Source: an uncultured Collinsella sp. | GTDB lineage: Bacteria; Actinomycetota; Coriobacteriia; Coriobacteriales; Coriobacteriaceae | Reading direction: 5' to 3' | NCBI GenBank assembly: GCA_900757205.1 | Contig: CAAENA010000067.1 | Span: 1-9,941 of the forward strand | DNA: 9,941 nt | Shown here: piece by piece, positions 6,355 through 9,941 of the stretch | How positions within the stretch are numbered: position 1 is the stretch's first letter | Layout: every line of letters starts with the position of its first letter | Translations under genes and position numbers: made by a program | The notes under the pieces: model-generated | What the model saw: only the letters and a program-made list of their open reading frames with translations | What the model was told of the DNA's origin: nothing | The model's database searches: none

Positions 6355-7308
6355 TCAACATGCACGCGGCACGCCGGCAACTTTGAGCTTGCGATCGAGC
6401 TTTGCCGGATCCCTCAGATCATCCCAGCACAAGCGCACGATCCTGCAGTTATCAAGCAGCGAAAGCCTCGACTCGCGCTGGCGCTCATCAAACTGCGCCT
6501 TTGCGAGCTTGCCCTCCTCCGCTGCCTTCTCGCTTTTAACGAATCCGTCAAATTCCCCGATGATCAGCCGATCTTCCACGCGCCACAAGTAGTCGACGCG
6601 ATACGGCCGTCCCGGCTCAACCGGGTCGAACAGCTCAATTTGCAGCTCCGGCGTCTGCCAGCCGCGCTCGATCATCAGGGCGCGCGCCTTGGACTCGCCA
6701 CCGCTTTCCGACAGGCCATCGGCATACCGTGCAACCCTGCGCGCCGTCACAACACCGCGACGATTTAAGCCAAGCTTGTTGACTGCCTCAACGAGATGCT
6801 CCTTCGACAACAGCTGCTCATGAAGCGCCGAGTCCGCAATGATCAGTCCCTCGACAAACGATGCATCGACCAGGCAATCCGTAATCGTTTGATCGATATC
6901 GGTCACGGCAATGTCCATCTGGGTGGCCCGTGTTTGACGAACATAACGATGGCGAACGACCTGAGAGCCCGGCGTCGTTGATTGTGCCGGTGCCACGGCG
7001 ATATGGATGTGCGTCAAATCGGCATGCGAAACCGAAAGGCCATAGATAACAGCCGCCGTATAGGAGCAAAACGTCCAGTCGGGATGCTTTTGCGCAAGGG
7101 CCCGCACCCGATGCAGATAACGCTGTCGAAACTTGAGTTCGGACCAATATTCCGGACGCGCATACAGCCCTGGCATGACCGCCTCTAGACTTCCCGCCGC
7201 CACCCGTCGCTCAATCTGCTTTGCCTCCGCCGCAGTTCGCGCGTACACGCAGCTCATCTGCTGTTCGCATGCCTTAATGTGACCTGCAAGTCTTTGATTC
7301 GCCGTCAT
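6355..7308 (-). CDS. AbiEi-like / DUF559-like two-domain protein
   Basis: The N-terminal half (about residues 1-150) resembles the AbiEi antitoxin-like proteins common in actinobacteria: a predicted winged-helix start, then VMPGLYARPEYW, a hallmark-type turn after the helix-turn-helix, and a middle region with HPDWTFCSYTAAVIYGL. The C-terminal part (about 200-310) looks like a DUF559/Vsr-type PD-(D/E)XK nuclease fold. Its candidate active-site residues are Glu205 (GGESKAR), Asp239 (RVDYLW), Glu252 (GEFDG) and Lys258. No AbiEii-type nucleotidyltransferase toxin is adjacent, so a toxin-antitoxin role is not supported by context. The start is uncertain: ATG 7308 has GGGAGG 13 bases upstream, GTG 7317 has it 4 bases upstream, and ATG 7365 and TTG 7380 lack one. 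Real function is unknown. Confidence 0.72.
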   Translation of the reverse strand: MTANQRLAGHIKACEQQMSCVYARTAAEAKQIERRVAAGSLEAVMPGLYARPEYWSELKFRQRYLHRVRALAQKHPDWTFCSYTAAVIYGLSVSHADLTHIHIAVAPAQSTTPGSQVVRHRYVRQTRATQMDIAVTDIDQTITDCLVDASFVEGLIIADSALHEQLLSKEHLVEAVNKLGLNRRGVVTARRVARYADGLSESGGESKARALMIERGWQTPELQIELFDPVEPGRPYRVDYLWRVEDRLIIGEFDGFVKSEKAAEEGKLAKAQFDERQRESRLSLLDNCRIVRLCWDDLRDPAKLDRKLKVAGVPRAC

Positions 7309-7614
7309 GTTTGCCACGTCGCCTCCCAACTCTTGGAACGGCGCCAACGTACCAGGCGGTTTCATGCGAAGTCTGACCAAATGCCAACCAAAAGCTGACC
7401 AAATGCTTGACGGTTTTGAACGCTTTAGGTTAATGGCTTATATCTGCAGGTAGAACGGTTGTCGAGAGGTCCCTGTCTCCACATTTTGAACCTCAAAAGC
7501 CGTCGATTTCCTTAAAAGAAAATATGCTGTGGCTCGAAACTACCTAGTTTGCGATGCGGCCCGTATGTACTCGACGCATGATGCTGCCGCCGGTACAACA
7601 GCCGCAGAAAAATC
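7309..7614. other. Intergenic stretch without a recognised gene
   Basis: I see no convincing coding region here on either strand. It holds the 12-base direct repeat CTGACCAAATGC at 7373-7384 and 7395-7406, 22 bp apart. It also holds a weak 5-bp stem (7466-7470 with 7490-7494) whose loop contains CCCTGTC, reminiscent of the loops at 5444-5510. The promoter of the AbiEi-like gene should lie here, but no clear hexamers stand out. Confidence 0.5.
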
Positions 7615-7678
7615 GAGCGTGGAAAATCTCCCGCTTTGGGCCCCCTTACGAGCTAAAAACGGGAGATTATCCACGCTC
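7608..7678 (-). terminator. metA: Probable metA terminator formed by repeat copy 3
   Basis: Read on the minus strand, the 18-of-19-bp stem of copy 3 ends in CCACGCTC and is followed after two bases by a T5 tract (A5 on the plus strand at 7608-7612). A strong stem followed by a T run about 100 bases after the metA stop fits an intrinsic terminator, although the 26-base loop is large. The other two copies have no such T tract, so this role would be specific to this site. Confidence 0.45.
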
Positions 7679-7731
7679 ATTCAACATGCGTCCGATTATC
7701 CGCGCTCGTGTGTCCGATTATCCTCGCTCGT
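7615..7731 (+). repeat. Composite extragenic repeat, copy 3
   Basis: The left arm (7615-7633) pairs with 7660-7678 at 18 of 19 positions around a 26-base loop with CTTTGGG at the left and AAAAA at the right, almost as in copy 2. Three direct cores follow, at 7670 (TCCACGCTC), 7699 (TCCGCGCTC) and 7721 (TCCTCGCTC), spaced 29 and 22 bp. The element lies between the metA stop codon and the AbiEi-like gene start. Confidence 0.87.
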
Positions 7732-7778
7732 CGCGTAGCGGCCACGGTAACCGCCGCAGCCACAGCCACGACAGCGGC

Positions 7779-8705
7779 CTAGTGCTCTTCGCCGGCGCGG
7801 GCCAGGTCGTAGGGCGTGGTCTGGTAGACGTAATAGTTGAGCCAGTTGGTGTAGAGCAACTGAGCTTGGCTGCGCCAGACGTTGCGCGGCTCGGCGGTGG
7901 GGTCGTCACCCGGGAAGTAATGCGCCGGCACCTGAGGGTTGAGCCCGCGCTTCACGTCGCGCTCGTACTCCAGGCGCAGCGTGTCGGTATCGTACTCGGG
8001 ATGACCAAAGACAAAAAAGCGGCGGCTGTCGGTCGACTTGACGATGTACAGGCCTACCTCGTCGGACACGGCCACGACCTCAAGCTGCTGCTCAGCCTCC
8101 ACGTCCTCGCGGCGCACATCGGTGTTGCGCGAATGCACGGCATAGAAGCGGTCGTCGAAGCCGCGGACCAGCGGGCTTTGCGGCTTCACCAGATAATGCT
8201 CGAACACGCCACTTGCCTTGGCCGGTAGATCGTACTTCTGAATGCCGTAATGATGGTAGAGCCCCGCCTGCGCGCCCCAACAAATGTGCAGCGTGGAGTG
8301 CACGTGCGTGGTGGACCAGTCCATGATCTGGCAGAGCTCGGGCCAGTAGTCGACCTCCTCGAACGGCATCTGTTCCACCGGCGCGCCCGTAATGATCAGG
8401 CCGTCGTAGTGGATGTCGCGGATGTCGTCGAACGTGCGGTAGAACGTCTCCAGGTGGCCGGCACTCACGTGCGTGGCCTCGTGCGTTTTGGTGCGCAGCA
8501 GGTCCACCTCCACCTGCAGCGGCGTGTTGGAGAGCTTGCGCATGATCTGCGTCTCGGTGGCGATTTTGGTGGGCATGAGGTTGAGGATGAGCACGCGCAG
8601 CGGACGGATGTCCTGGTGCAGCGCGCGGTACTCGGTCATGACAAAGATGTTCTCGCTCTCGAGCTGCGCGGCGGCAGGGAGGGCGTCGGGGATGCGAATG
8701 GGCAT
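7779..8705 (-). CDS. metA: Homoserine O-acyltransferase MetA, probably acetyl-CoA specific
   Basis: This enzyme catalyses the first committed step of methionine synthesis, activating the homoserine hydroxyl by acyl transfer. It is a cytoplasmic member of the class I glutamine amidotransferase-like fold. The N-terminus MPIRIPDALPAAAQLESENI is characteristic. The catalytic residues are Cys142 (HICWGAQAG), His235 and Glu237 (FGHPEYD), and Lys47 lies in LMPTKIATE. Residue 111 is Glu in ITGAPVEQMPFEEV. Family studies link Glu here to acetyl-CoA use and Gly (as in E. coli) to succinyl-CoA, so this is probably homoserine O-acetyltransferase. At 308 residues it is full length. AAGGAG lies 5 bases before the ATG. 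It is divergent from the dehydrogenase gene, and repeat copy 3 lies downstream. No riboswitch was recognised in the short leader. Confidence 0.95.
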   Translation of the reverse strand: MPIRIPDALPAAAQLESENIFVMTEYRALHQDIRPLRVLILNLMPTKIATETQIMRKLSNTPLQVEVDLLRTKTHEATHVSAGHLETFYRTFDDIRDIHYDGLIITGAPVEQMPFEEVDYWPELCQIMDWSTTHVHSTLHICWGAQAGLYHHYGIQKYDLPAKASGVFEHYLVKPQSPLVRGFDDRFYAVHSRNTDVRREDVEAEQQLEVVAVSDEVGLYIVKSTDSRRFFVFGHPEYDTDTLRLEYERDVKRGLNPQVPAHYFPGDDPTAEPRNVWRSQAQLLYTNWLNYYVYQTTPYDLARAGEEH

Positions 8706-8916
8706 GGATGCTCCTTACGAGTCAGTTGCAGCTATGGTACAACGAGCGGCCCCATCCGCGCGAGCACATCGCCCAGTGATGCCGCCAGCGGCCCAAATCA
8801 CTCCAAAAGTAGAGATTAAGGCATGTCCCAAAAATCTACGGCGCTTTAGCCTAGCAAAGTGGCGGCAGGACGCTACAATGGTTCGACGCGAAAAACTCGG
8901 CCGAAAGGATACATAT
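8706..8916. promoter_or_regulatory. Divergent promoter region between metA and the dehydrogenase gene
   Basis: These 211 bases must hold both promoters. For the plus-strand gene, TACAAT (8874-8879) is a good -10 about 38 bases before the start codon, with only a poor -35 (around TAGCAA near 8852). For metA no clear hexamers were found. The ribosome binding sites are AAGGAG on the minus strand beside 8705 and AAAGGA seven bases before 8917. No large RNA structure stands out. Confidence 0.5.
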
Positions 8917-9894
8917 ATGTACCAGACGCGTAAGATCGGTGTGGTCGGCCAGGGCCACGTAGGAGCACATGTCGCCAACAGCCTGCTCATGCAGGGCATT
9001 GCCGATGAGCTGTACCTGTGCGATATCAATGAGGCCAAGGTGACATCCGAGGTCCAGGACCTGCGCGACTCCCTTTCGTTTGTCCCGTACAACACCAAGA
9101 TCGTCAACTGCTACGACCACTACGAGGAGCTGGCCTGCTGCGACGTCATCGTCAACGCCGCCGGCAAGGTCGCGCTGGCCGCTGGTAACCGCGACGGCGA
9201 GCTGTTCTTTACCACCGACGCCGCGCGCACCTTTGCCAAGCGCATTGTCGACGCCGGCTTCGACGGCATCTTCGTGAGCATCTCCAACCCCTGCGACGTC
9301 GTGTGCACCGAGCTGTGGCACCTGACCGGCTACGATCCCAAGAAGATCATCGGCTCGGGCTGCGGCCTAGATTCGGCCCGCCTGCGCACCGAGATCTCCA
9401 AGAAGGTCGGCGTGAGCCCCAAGTCCATCGACGCCTACATGATCGGCGAGCACGGCTTTAGCCAGCTTGCCGCCTTTAAGGCCGCGACCATCGCCGGCAA
9501 GAGCCTTAACGAGCTTCAGGCCGAGAATCCCGACAAGTACGCCTTCGACCACATGGAGGTCGAGGAGCTCGCGCGCAAGGGCGGCTACGTAACCTACCAG
9601 GGCAAGCAGTGCACCGAGTACGCCGTCGCCAACTCCGCCGCGCGCGTCTGTGCCGCCGTGCTGCACAACGAGCACGCCGTGCTTTCGGCCTCTACGCTTA
9701 TGACCGGCCAGTATGGCGAGGAGGGCATCTTCACCTCCCTGCCGTGCGTGATCGGCGCCGAGGGCGTCGAGGAGGTCTACACGCTCGACCTTTCCGAGCA
9801 CGAGCTCGAGGGCTTCCACAAGAGCTGCCAGCACATCCGCGACAACATCGCCCAGCTCGACTGGTGGGATGCCGAGGCCTACGACGCCAAGTAA
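8917..9894 (+). CDS. L-2-hydroxyacid dehydrogenase, L-2-hydroxyisocaproate dehydrogenase-like
   Basis: This NAD-dependent oxidoreductase of the LDH/MDH superfamily reduces 2-oxo acids to L-2-hydroxy acids in the cytoplasm. The nucleotide fold shows GQGHVG (residues 11-16) and Asp36 in LCDIN, favouring NAD over NADP. Substrate and catalytic residues align well: Arg92 (LDH Arg109), Asn124 (SNPCD), Asp152 and Arg155 (LDSARLR), and His179 in GEHG. The LDH discriminator Gln102 is replaced by Ala86. Segments such as EELARKGGYVTYQGK and the EYAVANSAAR stretch resemble Lactobacillus-type L-2-hydroxyisocaproate dehydrogenase more than true lactate dehydrogenase. The substrate may therefore be a branched, aromatic or thioether 2-oxo acid, though lactate dehydrogenase remains possible. 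At 325 residues it is full length. AAAGGA lies 7 bases before the chosen ATG; an in-frame extension back to 8473 would run antisense through metA and was not used. Confidence 0.88.
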   Translation: MYQTRKIGVVGQGHVGAHVANSLLMQGIADELYLCDINEAKVTSEVQDLRDSLSFVPYNTKIVNCYDHYEELACCDVIVNAAGKVALAAGNRDGELFFTTDAARTFAKRIVDAGFDGIFVSISNPCDVVCTELWHLTGYDPKKIIGSGCGLDSARLRTEISKKVGVSPKSIDAYMIGEHGFSQLAAFKAATIAGKSLNELQAENPDKYAFDHMEVEELARKGGYVTYQGKQCTEYAVANSAARVCAAVLHNEHAVLSASTLMTGQYGEEGIFTSLPCVIGAEGVEEVYTLDLSEHELEGFHKSCQHIRDNIAQLDWWDAEAYDAK

Positions 9895-9941
9895 GCGTCG
9901 GTTGCCGCGACACCTCGCGAATCTAAGCGCGATACCAAGCG
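9895..9941. other. Window end after the dehydrogenase gene
   Basis: Forty-seven bases follow the stop codon. No hairpin with a T tract and no start of a further gene could be recognised, so any terminator lies beyond the window. Confidence 0.5.

Noticed and set aside
6355..7308. Complete type IV toxin-antitoxin pair
   Set aside because: Only the AbiEi-like partner is present. The flanking genes are cyclo-ligase and metA, and no nucleotidyltransferase toxin is encoded beside it.
8473..8916. N-terminal extension of the dehydrogenase back to 8473
   Set aside because: It would overlap the metA coding region in antisense. The Rossmann fold begins naturally at 8917, with AAAGGA before it.

Overview
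The window reads as a piece of chromosome from a high-GC, Gram-positive gut-type actinobacterium, most likely a Coriobacteriia member such as Collinsella. This is an inference from the G/C-rich third codon positions, the strong AGGAG-type ribosome binding sites and the gene set (mannose-class PTS proteins, an M16C peptidase, MetA, an AbiEi-like/DUF559-like protein). No rRNA, tRNA, CRISPR array or transposase gene was seen.

Left end (1-1900), all on the minus strand and visibly more AT-rich than the rest: a HutC/GntR-type regulator with a UTRA domain, then a mannose-class PTS EIIA and an EIIB, closed by a clear intrinsic terminator at the very edge of the window. No EIIC/EIID membrane subunits are present here. 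A perfect 8-bp-arm palindrome between the regulator and EIIA is a candidate operator.

Middle (1900-6136): a 480-bp divergent intergenic region leads to a 1014-residue M16C zinc metallopeptidase (PreP-like) and, after about 120 bp holding two hairpins with complementary loops, 5-formyltetrahydrofolate cyclo-ligase, both on the plus strand.

Right part (6137-9941): a stand-alone protein with an AbiEi-like N-terminal half and a DUF559/Vsr-like nuclease-fold C-terminal half (minus strand); MetA (minus strand) with the acetyl-CoA-type Glu111; and, divergent from MetA, a 2-hydroxyacid dehydrogenase of the LDH/MDH superfamily closest in motifs to L-2-hydroxyisocaproate dehydrogenase (plus strand).

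The most unusual structure is extragenic. Three intergenic regions (about 2162-2290, 6164-6331, 7615-7731) carry the same composite element in the same orientation. Each has one inverted arm containing AGCGTGGA, a loop of 26-28 nt containing TTTGGG, and then 3 or 5 direct copies of a TCCACGCTC core. The spacing of the cores alternates exactly 29, 22 (29, 22) bp in all three places. The stem sequence differs between copies, but the two arms match each other within each copy. I do not know this element as a named family. It could be a REP/MITE-like repeat, a structured RNA, or an array of protein sites.
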